DNA of 39,635 bases from RUG472 sp045224495 (GTDB taxonomy: Bacteria > Bacillota > Clostridia > Christensenellales > CAG-138): positions 1-39,635 of the forward strand of contig JBGVAK010000136.1 of the NCBI GenBank assembly GCA_045224495.1, given 5' to 3'. Made by a program: the position numbers and the translations under genes. Numbering within the stretch: the first letter of the stretch is position 1; the number at the start of each line of letters is the position of its first letter. Positions 12,712-20,579 of the stretch are shown here, in pieces. Under the pieces are notes generated by a model, which was given only the letters and a program-made list of their open reading frames with translations, was not told where the DNA came from and did not search any database.

Positions 12712-14076
12712 ATGAAATTCGACTACGACTATTTCGGCATCATGGGCGCCCTTTTCCTGTTCCTGCTGGCCCTGTTTTGCCTGGATCGGGCATGCTGCCG
12801 GCGGGCGAAACCGGAGCGGCTCTGGCCCAAGCGGGAGGGCACGGTGGGCCTTGTGCTGTTCCTGGGGAGCTTCCTCGTCCTGTTCCTGTTGAACGATCAT
12901 AAGTTCGTCTTTTACAACAATTACAGCTATCTTGCCGACGCCCTGCTCCACGGCCGCCTGTACGTGGACGGCATGCCGGCGTACCTGGAGAGCGTGGAGT
13001 TCGGCGGCCACGTGTACATGCACTTTGCCCCGGGCCCGGCCATTCTGTGCCTGCCCTTCGTGGCGATCTTCGGCATCAACGGGTTCAACATCGCCTGGCT
13101 GTCATTGATCCTGGGCGCGGCCAACACGGCCCTTGCCTACCACGTGTTCCGGCAGATGGGCATCGGCCGGGACAGGCGGGAGCGGCTCTGGTGCGCAGCG
13201 CTCATGACCTTCGGCACGGTCCATTGCTTCCTGGCGGCCCTGGGCCACGGCTGGTTTTTAGGGCATGTGTCCAGCTGGTTCTTCCTGCTGGTGGGCATGG
13301 TCTTTTTGACGGTGCCCGAGGAGAAGCGAACGAACGTACATCTGTTTTTCGCGGGCCTGTTCTACGGCTGCGCGGTCACCTGCCGGATGCCGAATCTGCT
13401 GGGGGCCCTGTTCTTCGGGGGATATATCCTGACCCGGTATCCGAAGGAAAAATGGCTTGCTTCCCTCCTGTTCTTCTGCCTGGGGGCGGCGGTGCCCGGG
13501 GGACTGTACATGGCCTACAACTACGCCCGCTTCGGCACCATCATGGACAAGGGCTACAACCTGACCCACCTGAAGGACCTGTTTCGGAGCCGGTACAACG
13601 AGATGCAATCGCTGCCCAAGGAGGAGCAGCTGGCCTACCTCAAGGCGGCGGAGCAGGAGGTGGGCGGGCCCCTGCAGCTTAGATACGTGAAGGTCAACCT
13701 CTACTCCATCTTCCTCCTGGGGCCGGAATTCACCAAAGAATACCCCTACGTGATCCCCACCCTGGCGGGGGTTTCCCTCACCCACCTGTCCCCGGCTCTC
13801 TACGCCGCGGGCTGGGTGGACTATCGGCGGGACAGGCTGACCTGGTTTCTGCTGGCCACGGCGGTGGTCTGCGCCGTGCCCTTCCTCATGAACTACGGCA
13901 ACGGCTTCGCCCAGTTCGGCATGCGCTACGCCATGGACTTCCTGCCCTACGTGGGGATATTGGCCGCCATGGGCATGACCAGAAAGCCCCTGGGGGGCTG
14001 GAAGGTGGCTCTGATCCTCCTCTGCATGCTGCTCAATATGTGGGGGCCTGTTTACTGGAACATATTTTATAAATAG
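12712..14076 (+). CDS. Polytopic membrane protein, GT-C glycosyltransferase-like
   Basis: 454-aa protein with roughly ten to twelve hydrophobic segments (first at about residues 8-25 and 43-58). After the second segment a loop reads NNYSYLADALLHGRLYVDG, followed by HFAPGPAILCLPF; this loop plus many membrane spans is reminiscent of GT39-like lipid-linked sugar transferases, but the usual paired acidic motif is not clear. It would act in the cytoplasmic membrane on envelope glycans or lipids if that reading is right. Start at 12712 is chosen from the promoter position and GGGAGG at 12698-12703. DnaA boxes upstream suggest cell-cycle-linked control. It ends in TAG, followed by a bidirectional terminator. 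Confidence 0.75.
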   Translation: MKFDYDYFGIMGALFLFLLALFCLDRACCRRAKPERLWPKREGTVGLVLFLGSFLVLFLLNDHKFVFYNNYSYLADALLHGRLYVDGMPAYLESVEFGGHVYMHFAPGPAILCLPFVAIFGINGFNIAWLSLILGAANTALAYHVFRQMGIGRDRRERLWCAALMTFGTVHCFLAALGHGWFLGHVSSWFFLLVGMVFLTVPEEKRTNVHLFFAGLFYGCAVTCRMPNLLGALFFGGYILTRYPKEKWLASLLFFCLGAAVPGGLYMAYNYARFGTIMDKGYNLTHLKDLFRSRYNEMQSLPKEEQLAYLKAAEQEVGGPLQLRYVKVNLYSIFLLGPEFTKEYPYVIPTLAGVSLTHLSPALYAAGWVDYRRDRLTWFLLATAVVCAVPFLMNYGNGFAQFGMRYAMDFLPYVGILAAMGMTRKPLGGWKVALILLCMLLNMWGPVYWNIFYK

Positions 14077-14092
14077 AGGTATAGAATATAAT

Positions 14093-14122
14093 TTGCCCCC
14101 TTTCTTTTAAGAAAGGGGGCAA
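14093..14122. terminator. Bidirectional terminator
   Basis: Perfect 14-bp arms TTGCCCCCTTTCTT (14093-14106) and AAGAAAGGGGGCAA (14109-14122), between convergent genes. High GC base with pyrimidine/purine upper stem. Confidence 0.75.
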
Positions 14123-14130
14123 CCCATTGG

Positions 14131-14167
14131 GCGACTGTTTCTTTTCAGCCTGAAAAGAAAGAGTCGC
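14131..14167. repeat. 18-bp hairpin next to the terminator
   Basis: Arms GCGACTGTTTCTTTTCAG (14131-14148) and CTGAAAAGAAAGAGTCGC (14150-14167) pair with one mismatch. Paired with the preceding hairpin it looks like a compound intergenic repeat; the style is shared with 12310-12345. Confidence 0.6.
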
Positions 14168-14180
14168 AAAAGAGAAAGAG

Positions 14181-14909
14181 TCACTCCGAATACTGCTCGA
14201 TAGCCTTGAGCGCCACGTCCAAGGCCCGGCCCTTGTGCTGGGCGGAGATGCGCAGGAGGTCCTCGTCGGTCACGTCCTGGTCCATGCCCGTGGCGTAGCG
14301 GGCGATGATGCCGATGGACGCGTACTTGATGCACACCTCCCGGCACAGGGGCGCCTCCGGCACCAGGGTGATGCCCACCACCTGAGCGTCCAGAGCCCGC
14401 ATCATCCGCGCCTCGGCGGCGGTCTCGTACCGGGGTCCGTCTACGCAGGCGTAGTTGACCCGGCCCTCGTAGGGGATCTTCTCCTCCAGGATGATCTTTT
14501 CCAGCAGGTCGGTCATGCGCCCGTCGAACACGTCGTCCATGCCCGCGTGCCGCACCAGCCGGTGCTCCATGCGGAAGGAGCTCTCCCTGAGCTTGGTAAA
14601 GTCGAGGAAGTCGGAGATCAGGCAGAAGCTCCCCAGCCGGAAGGAGTAGTCGCAGGTACCCATGACGGAGATGCTGATGATATGGGTCACGCCGCACAGG
14701 TACAGGGCGAAGATGTTGGCCCTGAAGTTGGTCTCGTAGGCGTCCTCCTGGAGGCTGATGCTGTGCCGGGTCAGGAAATCCACCTCCTTGCCGTTGGGGA
14801 ACGTGGCGTGGATGACCCGGGCGTTGCCGTAGGGAGTGGTGACCACCTCGGTGTGGTGGGGGAAGGTGATGGCGTCCTCGGAGTTGCAGCCGATGATGGC
14901 GAATTTCAT
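14181..14909 (-). CDS. Methylthioadenosine phosphorylase-family enzyme (PNP/MTAP fold)
   Basis: 242-aa nucleoside phosphorylase of the PNP/MTAP superfamily. Recognisable parts are the N-terminal FAIIGCNSED (family usually GGSG), SVMGTCDYSFRLGSFCLISDFLDF (about 105-128), DGPRYETAAEARMM (about 163-176) and MTAP-like PLCREVCIKYASI (about 190-202). It would split 5'-methylthioadenosine, methylthioinosine or a related purine nucleoside with phosphate. It is translationally coupled to holA (stop/start overlap ATGA at 14906-14909). The exact substrate is uncertain because the phosphate-binding glycine loop is atypical. Confidence 0.75.
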   Translation of the reverse strand: MKFAIIGCNSEDAITFPHHTEVVTTPYGNARVIHATFPNGKEVDFLTRHSISLQEDAYETNFRANIFALYLCGVTHIISISVMGTCDYSFRLGSFCLISDFLDFTKLRESSFRMEHRLVRHAGMDDVFDGRMTDLLEKIILEEKIPYEGRVNYACVDGPRYETAAEARMMRALDAQVVGITLVPEAPLCREVCIKYASIGIIARYATGMDQDVTDEDLLRISAQHKGRALDVALKAIEQYSE

Positions 14910-15928
14910 GGTTTGACCTCCTCTTTCTGTTCAAAGGTATTTAAAACGGCCAGGAGCAGAGCGTCCCGGTCCCGGTAGATCCCCTGCTTGATGTTCCCGT
15001 CCACGCTGGCGAAGGCGGCCACCGCCCGACGAAGGCCCGCTGTGGTCCGCTTCTGGGCGTTCTTCACGGCGATCTGGGCGGCATAGGGGCTGCCCGGCAG
15101 CTGCCGCGCGGCGCTGCGAGGGTCCAGCCCTCTGTCGAGATGCTCCCGGGCGGTCAGGATCAGCTTCAGCCGCCCCTCCAAAAAACCCGCCAGGCCCATG
15201 GGCGTCTCCCCTCGGTCCAGGGCGTTGAGGAGCATGGCATACCCCTTCTTCCGCTTCCCGTCCAGGAGCGCGTCCAGCATTTCAAAGGCGTCGTATTCCG
15301 GGGACGGGGTGACGGTCTCATTGAGCACCTGTACGGTCACCGTGCCGCCCTGGCCCGCATAGTCCGCAGCCTTGGAGAACTCGTTTTTCAGCCGGTAGGC
15401 GTCGAAGCCCACCCGGTCCACCAGGGTCTGGGCCACGGCCTTGCTGAGGCTTACGTTCTGCAGGGCCGACTCCCGAAGGAGCATGTTCACCGCCCGCTCC
15501 ATGGTCAGCCTCTCGAAGGCCACCACCCGGTTCTCCGGGGCCAGGGCCTTGAAGAGCCGGTTGGTCTTGGGGCACTCCCCCCGCTGGACGAAGAGGACGA
15601 CGGTGGTATCGCCCAGGTTCAAAAGCCGACGCCGCTGCTCCAGGGTTTCCACCAGGGCGCTGTCCCAGCTGTCCACCAGCACCAGCCGCAGCGCGTCGAA
15701 GAAGGGCAGCTGGTCCGCGGCGGACAGGAGGGTGTCCGCATCGGGGCTGTGGAGGCTCTGGCAGTTCAGGGCCAGCACCCCGGGATCCAGCAGCTTTTTC
15801 ACCCGGGCGACGGCCTCCGCCTTGGTCAGCTCCTCCTCGCCGTGCAACAGATATGGGCCCTTGAGGGCGCGGCTTTGGGTGGCCTTGTAGAATTCGGATT
15901 CGTTCACCCCAACATGATACCACGCCAT
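14906..15928 (-). CDS. holA: DNA polymerase III delta subunit
   Basis: 340-aa clamp-loader delta subunit. The N-terminal domain carries YLLHGEEELTKAEAVARVKKLL (about 26-47, a degenerate nucleotide-binding motif), then LPFFDALRLVLVDSWD (73-88) and CPKTNRLFKAL; the C-terminal half is helical with FEMLDALLDGKRKKGYAMLL, the collar region of this family. Delta opens the beta clamp during replication. ATG 15928 has no ribosome site; a promoter-like TTGTTT-17-TATCAT on the minus strand (15942-15914) would start transcription near GTG 15907, so the true start may be seven codons downstream. Confidence 0.9.
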   Translation of the reverse strand: MAWYHVGVNESEFYKATQSRALKGPYLLHGEEELTKAEAVARVKKLLDPGVLALNCQSLHSPDADTLLSAADQLPFFDALRLVLVDSWDSALVETLEQRRRLLNLGDTTVVLFVQRGECPKTNRLFKALAPENRVVAFERLTMERAVNMLLRESALQNVSLSKAVAQTLVDRVGFDAYRLKNEFSKAADYAGQGGTVTVQVLNETVTPSPEYDAFEMLDALLDGKRKKGYAMLLNALDRGETPMGLAGFLEGRLKLILTAREHLDRGLDPRSAARQLPGSPYAAQIAVKNAQKRTTAGLRRAVAAFASVDGNIKQGIYRDRDALLLAVLNTFEQKEEVKP

Positions 15929-15942
15929 TTGAAAAGAAACAA
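15914..15942 (-). promoter_or_regulatory. Possible promoter of holA
   Basis: Minus strand TTGTTT (15942-15937), 17-nt spacer, TATCAT (15919-15914) with an extended TGG before it. It lies partly inside the annotated 5' end of holA, so either the gene starts at GTG 15907 or this element is fortuitous. The same TGGTATCAT occurs upstream of the SH3-protein gene (17692-17700). Confidence 0.4.
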
Positions 15943-15962
15943 CCTATATATTCCGCAACAAA

Positions 15963-15989
15963 AAGGAAGGACGTTCCTCATCCTTCCTT
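15963..15989 (-). terminator. Terminator of the SH3-protein gene
   Basis: Perfect 9-bp arms AAGGAAGGA (15963-15971) and TCCTTCCTT (15981-15989), with outer GCAACA/TGTTGC pairing; on the minus strand the stem is followed by TTTTTGTTGC. It lies just after the stop codon of the minus-strand gene. Confidence 0.75.
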
Positions 15990-16005
15990 ATGTTGCATCC
16001 GTGGG

Positions 16006-17628
16006 TCATCCGATCTTCACGTATCGATTGTAGATGAAGGCGCTGCCGCCGTCGTAGTCCACCTGCACCCAGTTGCCGGATATGCCCCGGACGGTGTAGG
16101 TCGTGCCCCGCCAGGCTTGGCCCAGCTTTCGGCTGGAGCCGTTGGCTTTGGCGCGGATGTTCACGAAGTTGACGCAGTTGACGATGGTGGCGGTCTTGCC
16201 GATCACGTCCGCGTCCGGCTTCTTGACGGATACGTACCGGCTGTACACAAAGGCGCTGCCGCCGACAAAGTCGATGCGGGTCCAGTTGCCGCTGGTGCCC
16301 GTGACCGTGACCTCGGCCCCCGGGACCAGGGTCCCCAGCTTGACGCTGTTACTGGTGGGGGCCTTGCGAACGTTCACATGGGTCCTGACGTTGACGATGT
16401 ACGCCTTTTTCGGAGGGGTAGGCTCGATGGGGGGATCGGGCTTGGGCGGCACGGGGCCGTCCGAGAGCTTCACGTAGTGGTCGTAGATATAGGCGACGCC
16501 CCCGTCATACCATACCTTCACCCAGCGGCCTGTGACGCCCAGGACCTGGAAGACGTCGCCATTATGGGCCTTGCCCAGGCTTCGACTGGAGCTGCTGGCC
16601 TTGGCGCGGATGTTTACGCCGCTCCACACGTTCACGATGGTGCCCTTGGTGCCGGTCGGCCCGACGGGTGCGGGTGCCGGGTCGGGGCCGGGCGCCGGTG
16701 CGGGCCCCTTGCCCACCAAACCATAGGTGTGGAACACATAGCCCGCCCGGTCGGCAGTGTACTGGATCTTATACCAGTTGCCCTCAACGGCCAGGAGCTT
16801 ATAGACCTTTCCTCTTTTGGCCTGGCCCAGCTTGGCGCTGGAGCTGCTGGCCCGGGAGCGCACGTTGACGGCGACCTTGCAGTTGACGATGGTCAGATTG
16901 CTGTCCGGGGCCGGGGCCGGAGCCGGGGCCACAGCCGGCGTGACTTCCAGCGTGGTCTTCACGTCGGGCAGGGGGTCGCTTCCGTCCTTTTTGGTGGCCC
17001 GGACCGTCACGGTGAGCTTGCCTACTTCGATCAGCTTCGGCGCAGTCTTGGTCCAGCTCTCTCCGTCGTCCACGGAAAAGTATACGTTGTTTTTGTATTC
17101 GTCACCGTTCTCCAGGGTATAGGTGACGGCGTGGACCTTTCCGTCGTAGGGGAAGGCGCCGCCGTGGACGTGCAGCTTGGCCGTCGATGCGGGCGTCTCG
17201 GTAGGCGCGGGCGTCTCGGTGGGCACCGGCGTCTCGGTAGGCGCGGGCGTCTCGGTGGGCACCGGCGTATCGGTAGGTACGGGCGTATCGGTGGGCGCAG
17301 GCGTATCGGTAGGCGCAGGCGTATCGGTGGGCGCAGGCGTATCGACGGGCGCCGGAGGATCGGCAGGGGGATCGGCGGGCGCCGGAGGATCCGCAGGGGG
17401 GTCGGCGGGCGCCGGAGGATCGGCAGGCGGGTCGGCAGGCGCCGGAGGATCCGCAGGGGGATCGGCGGGTGCGGGCGGATCTGCAGGGGGATCGGCAGGC
17501 GCCGGAGGATCCGCAGGCGGAGGATCGGCAGCAGGCGGCGAGGGAGCCTCTCCCTCGGCCAGGGCGGCGGGCAGCAACGCCAACAGCAGCAAGGCCGCCA
17601 ACAGGAAGCACAGACATTTCTTCAGCAT
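16006..17628 (-). CDS. Secreted four-SH3-domain protein with Pro/Thr repeat stalk
   Basis: 540-aa exported protein. A signal peptide (1-24, MLKK, hydrophobic core, PAALA cleavage site) is followed by six 10-residue repeats of ADPPADPPAP type (35-94), nine 6-residue repeats of TDTPAP/TETPVP type (95-148), a beta-rich domain with KVHAVTYTLENGDEYKN and YFSVDDGES (about 150-235), and four bacterial SH3 domains (starting near 245, 327, 410 and 478), each with TIVN-type opening, VNVR/VNIR, GNW and YVF/AFIY motifs. SH3b domains bind peptidoglycan; the Pro/Thr stalk could span or be glycosylated in the wall. No catalytic domain is present, so an adhesive or wall-anchoring role is inferred. Ribosome site GAGGAG precedes the ATG. 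Confidence 0.85.
   Translation of the reverse strand: MLKKCLCFLLAALLLLALLPAALAEGEAPSPPAADPPPADPPAPADPPADPPAPADPPADPPAPADPPADPPAPADPPADPPAPADPPADPPAPVDTPAPTDTPAPTDTPAPTDTPVPTDTPVPTETPAPTETPVPTETPAPTETPASTAKLHVHGGAFPYDGKVHAVTYTLENGDEYKNNVYFSVDDGESWTKTAPKLIEVGKLTVTVRATKKDGSDPLPDVKTTLEVTPAVAPAPAPAPDSNLTIVNCKVAVNVRSRASSSSAKLGQAKRGKVYKLLAVEGNWYKIQYTADRAGYVFHTYGLVGKGPAPAPGPDPAPAPVGPTGTKGTIVNVWSGVNIRAKASSSSRSLGKAHNGDVFQVLGVTGRWVKVWYDGGVAYIYDHYVKLSDGPVPPKPDPPIEPTPPKKAYIVNVRTHVNVRKAPTSNSVKLGTLVPGAEVTVTGTSGNWTRIDFVGGSAFVYSRYVSVKKPDADVIGKTATIVNCVNFVNIRAKANGSSRKLGQAWRGTTYTVRGISGNWVQVDYDGGSAFIYNRYVKIG
17185..17346 (-). repeat. Nine 18-bp tandem repeats (Thr/Pro stalk)
   Basis: Encodes nine copies of a six-residue unit T-[DE]-T-P-[AV]-P, residues 95-148 of the SH3 protein. 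The copies differ mainly in D/E and A/V, so the array has drifted and is not freshly expanded. Copy number is likely variable between strains. Confidence 0.85.
17347..17526 (-). repeat. Six 30-bp tandem repeats (Asp/Pro stalk)
   Basis: Encodes six near-identical decapeptides (ADPPADPPAP), residues 35-94 of the SH3 protein. It contrasts with the adjoining 18-bp array; two different repeat units are abutted in one stalk. Confidence 0.85.
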
Positions 17629-17778
17629 ACTTTATCTCCTCTTCCGGGAAGCGCGTCTGCCCCAAAGCGCTCCCTCTCGTCTTTTTTTATCATGATACCA
17701 CAGATCGTCGGCTTTTTGTGCAACAGAATTGCGGATTTTTTATGTTCGTTTTTGCGAGCGTCGGGTCTTCCGTTCGGA

Positions 17779-17807
17779 TTGACAGCCGCCGGCGCCGATG
17801 GTATAGT
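17779..17807 (+). promoter_or_regulatory. Promoter upstream of the rsgA leader
   Basis: TTGACA (17779-17784), 17-nt spacer, TATAGT (17802-17807). Transcription should start near 17814, which gives rsgA an unusually long leader of about 255 nt. Confidence 0.75.
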
Positions 17808-17813
17808 CATAGT

Positions 17814-18071
17814 AAGGAAGGCCTGCCCCCTATGGCAGGCGGGAAAGGAGAAAAAGTGATGTCGGTTCGTGAGGTCGTCGACGGCTAATGTGAATATGGG
17901 CGCGGACCGGACGGGGGAGGCCCCTGTTTCCCTGCGCCGCTGACAAGCTACTTTCGTTGTATGCAATGACCGCAGGATGCAGCCAGGAACGGAAGCTGCT
18001 CGTGCGGTCTTATTATGCCCATATCCCGTTTGTCGAAGGTACAACAACAAACAGATCTGGGAGGAAAAGCA
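17814..18071 (+). other. Long structured leader upstream of rsgA with a 9-codon frame
   Basis: Contains hairpin GCCTGC/GCAGGC (about 17821-17840), a ribosome site AAAGGAG (17844-17850) driving a nine-codon frame at 17859-17888 (MSVREVVDG), then long-range pairing of ATATGGGC (17893-17900) with GCCCATAT (18016-18023) enclosing a GC-rich domain with CCCTGCG/CGCAGG complementarity. It could be a cis-regulatory leader, or an independent small RNA ending before the rsgA ribosome site. It does not match riboswitches I can recall. Confidence 0.4.
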
Positions 18072-19094
18072 TTGGATATACGCGAATACGGCCAAGTGCC
18101 GGACACAAAAGGGCTTCCGGGCATCCCGGCTCGGGTGACGGCCCAGCATCGGGACCGATACGAGATCGTCTCCGAGCACGGGCATGGCTACGCCCGGCTG
18201 AAAACCAGGGAGTACTACGAGGACGGAGCCTCCTTCCCCACGGCGGGGGACTTCGTCATGGTGAACTATGTGGAGAACGGCGACAGCCAGATCGTGGCCA
18301 CCCTGCCCCGGCGGACCTGGTTCTCCCGCCGGGAGCCGGGGATGCCGCCCCGGGAGCAGGCCGTGGCGGCCAACTTCGACTGGGTGTTCCTGCTCCAGTC
18401 CCTGAACCAGGACTTCAACCCCAAGCGGCTGGAGCGGTATCTGACCGTGGCCTGGAACTCCGGGTCCGTGCCGGTCATATTGCTGACCAAGGGGGACCTG
18501 GTGGAGGATTACGGGCCCTACCTATACGAGGCGGCTCGGGTGGCCCCGGGGGTGGACGTGCACGTGGTCAGCGCCCGCACGGGGGCTGGGTTGAACAAGC
18601 TGAACAAATACCTGCAGCCGGGGCAGACCGTGGTGTTCCTGGGCTCCTCCGGCGTGGGGAAATCGAGCCTGGTCAACGCCCTGGCCGGCGAGGAGATCAT
18701 GACCGTCAACGGCATCCGGGCGGACGACGACAAGGGCCGCCACACCACCACCCACCGGCAGCTCATCCGCCTTACCGGCGGGGCCATGATCATCGACACC
18801 CCGGGCATGCGGGAGCTGGGCCTGTGGGACGCGGCGGAGGGGTTGGAGGACGCCTTCGCCGACGTGGAGCGGTACGTGAGTCGGTGCCGGTTTTCCGACT
18901 GCCGCCACGAAAAGGAGCCGGGCTGCGCCGTCCGGGCGGCCATAGCCGCGGGAGAGCTGGACCCGGCCCGCTTCGAGAGCTATAAAAAGCTGCGGGCGGA
19001 AAGTATGAGCAAGGCAGAGCTGCTGCGCCGCAAGAAGGATTGGAGCCGCAGCATAGCCAAGGCCAACAAGCAGCGGAAGAAGGAGGACTGGTGA
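18072..19094 (+). CDS. rsgA: Ribosome small-subunit-dependent GTPase RsgA
   Basis: 340-aa circularly permuted GTPase that assists 30S subunit maturation. An N-terminal OB fold (about 20-85) is followed by the permuted order TKGD (G4), then SARTG (G5), GSSGVGKSS (Walker A, G1), DDKGRHTTTH (G2 region) and DTPGM (G3), and a C-terminal zinc knuckle C-x5-C-x-H-x5-C (CRFSDCRHEKEPGC). Start TTG 18072 is chosen because GGGAGG lies at 18059-18064; the longer reading from 18015 lacks a ribosome site. The gene ends 4 nt from the end of the convergent aldehyde dehydrogenase gene. Confidence 0.93.
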   Translation: MDIREYGQVPDTKGLPGIPARVTAQHRDRYEIVSEHGHGYARLKTREYYEDGASFPTAGDFVMVNYVENGDSQIVATLPRRTWFSRREPGMPPREQAVAANFDWVFLLQSLNQDFNPKRLERYLTVAWNSGSVPVILLTKGDLVEDYGPYLYEAARVAPGVDVHVVSARTGAGLNKLNKYLQPGQTVVFLGSSGVGKSSLVNALAGEEIMTVNGIRADDDKGRHTTTHRQLIRLTGGAMIIDTPGMRELGLWDAAEGLEDAFADVERYVSRCRFSDCRHEKEPGCAVRAAIAAGELDPARFESYKKLRAESMSKAELLRRKKDWSRSIAKANKQRKKEDW

Positions 19095-19098
19095 GGGC

Positions 19099-20517
19099 TC
19101 AGCGCTCGAACCACTTCAATAGGGCCTGCTTCTTCCTGCCCGCCGCCCCGGAATAGGGGTGCTCCCGGAGGGGCAGGTTGAAGCAGGTGCTGCCCATGAG
19201 GACCGTCTGGGGGTGGGTGAACTCCCGAAAGCCCCATTCGCCGTGGTAGGCGCCCATGCCCGAGTGGCCGGTGCCGTTGAAGGGGACGCCCTTGACCATC
19301 ATGTGGATGCAGACCTCGTTGATGCAGCCGCCCCCGAACTGTTGGGTGGCCATGACCTGCTTGGCCCAGCGTTTGTCGGCGGTGAAGATGTACATGGAGA
19401 GGGGATGCTCCCGGTCCGCGATCACGTCCAGAAGGGCGTCCACCTCGCTGTCCTTAAAGGGCACCACCGGCAGCAGGGGGCAGAAGAGCTCGTGCTGCAC
19501 GATGTCCTCGTCCCTGTCCACGGGGTAGATGATCGTGGGTGAAAAGCGCACGGCCGCCCTATCCCCGGTGCCGCCGAAGACGACACGATCCTTGTATTGC
19601 TCCGTGAGCCGGATGCACTTATCGTAGACCGCCGGGGTGATGAGCTTGGGATAGTCCGGGTTCTCCTCCGGGTGCTCCCCGATCTGGCGGACGAACTCCT
19701 TCTTAAGCTCGATGAGGAATGGCTCCGCCACCTCCTCCGCCACGGCGATCTGGTTGATGTTGATGCAGATCTGCCCCGCGTTGCAGAGCTTGAAGAAGGC
19801 GATCTTCCGGGCGGCGTCCCTGAGGTCCGCGTCCTTGCGGACGATGCACCAGTTGCCGGTCTCGCCCCCCAGCTCCAACGCTACGGAGGTAAGGTGATGG
19901 GACGCCTTTTCGAGGACGTGCTTGGCTACGGCGGGGGAGCCGGTGTAGAAGATCTTGTCGAATCGCTCCTCGAGGCACATGTCCGCCACGTCGTGGCCTC
20001 CGTCGATCACGGTCACGAACTCCTCCGGGAAGGTGGCGGAGATCATCTCCTTCAGGGCCCGGGTGCTGGCGGCGGACTTGGAGCTGGTCTTGAGCACCGC
20101 CGTATTGCCGCCCGAGATGCTGGCGGCCAGGACGCCCAGTGTCAGCAGAATGGGGAAATTGAAGGGGGAGATGATCAGCGACACCCCGTAGGGCATCTTG
20201 TAGACCCGGGTGAAGAGGCTGGGGAAGCACATGAGGCCGCTGAAATGGAGCTCCGGCCGGGCCCAGCGGCGTAGACCGCGCAGTATCTCGTTGACCTCCA
20301 CGATCACGGGCCCGAGGTCGCAGAGGTACGCCTCCGTGGGGCTTTTGCCCAGGTCCTCATAAAGAGCCTTCTCCAGCATATCCCGATGGTCCATGACGGC
20401 CTGTTTGAGCTTTTTGAGCTGCTCTATGCGCCAATTCACGTCCAGGGTGACACCGGTGCGGAAGAACTGCCGCTGCTTCTCTACGACGGCGTGTACGATC
20501 TCTTGTGTGTAGATCAT
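19099..20517 (-). CDS. Aldehyde dehydrogenase, class 3-like
   Basis: 472-aa NAD(P)-dependent aldehyde dehydrogenase. Catalytic residues visible: N120 in SPFNFP, general base E215 in ALELGG and nucleophile C251 in NAGQIC. The C-terminal membrane-anchoring tail of some class 3 enzymes is absent. It oxidises an aldehyde to the acid or, in a fermenter, could work in reverse. Last gene of a three-gene minus-strand operon after an OYE-type reductase and an SDR, so all three probably act on one substrate. Ribosome site AAGGAGG. The LELGG motif is followed by ET instead of the usual KS/KN. Confidence 0.9.
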   Translation of the reverse strand: MIYTQEIVHAVVEKQRQFFRTGVTLDVNWRIEQLKKLKQAVMDHRDMLEKALYEDLGKSPTEAYLCDLGPVIVEVNEILRGLRRWARPELHFSGLMCFPSLFTRVYKMPYGVSLIISPFNFPILLTLGVLAASISGGNTAVLKTSSKSAASTRALKEMISATFPEEFVTVIDGGHDVADMCLEERFDKIFYTGSPAVAKHVLEKASHHLTSVALELGGETGNWCIVRKDADLRDAARKIAFFKLCNAGQICININQIAVAEEVAEPFLIELKKEFVRQIGEHPEENPDYPKLITPAVYDKCIRLTEQYKDRVVFGGTGDRAAVRFSPTIIYPVDRDEDIVQHELFCPLLPVVPFKDSEVDALLDVIADREHPLSMYIFTADKRWAKQVMATQQFGGGCINEVCIHMMVKGVPFNGTGHSGMGAYHGEWGFREFTHPQTVLMGSTCFNLPLREHPYSGAAGRKKQALLKWFER

Positions 20518-20579
20518 TTCGCTTCCTCCTTGTCGTTCTTCTTGCGCTCCAGGAACCGAAGGAGCATGTGGTGCTGGGC

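Noticed and set aside
16117..17859. 580-aa plus-strand reading frame rich in Gly/Arg
   Set aside because: Antisense shadow of the SH3-protein gene produced by its GC-rich repeats.
17893..18023. 6S or SRP RNA gene upstream of rsgA
   Set aside because: The SRP tetraloop/asymmetric-loop sequence is absent and a 6S-type central bubble could not be drawn convincingly; reported only as a structured leader.
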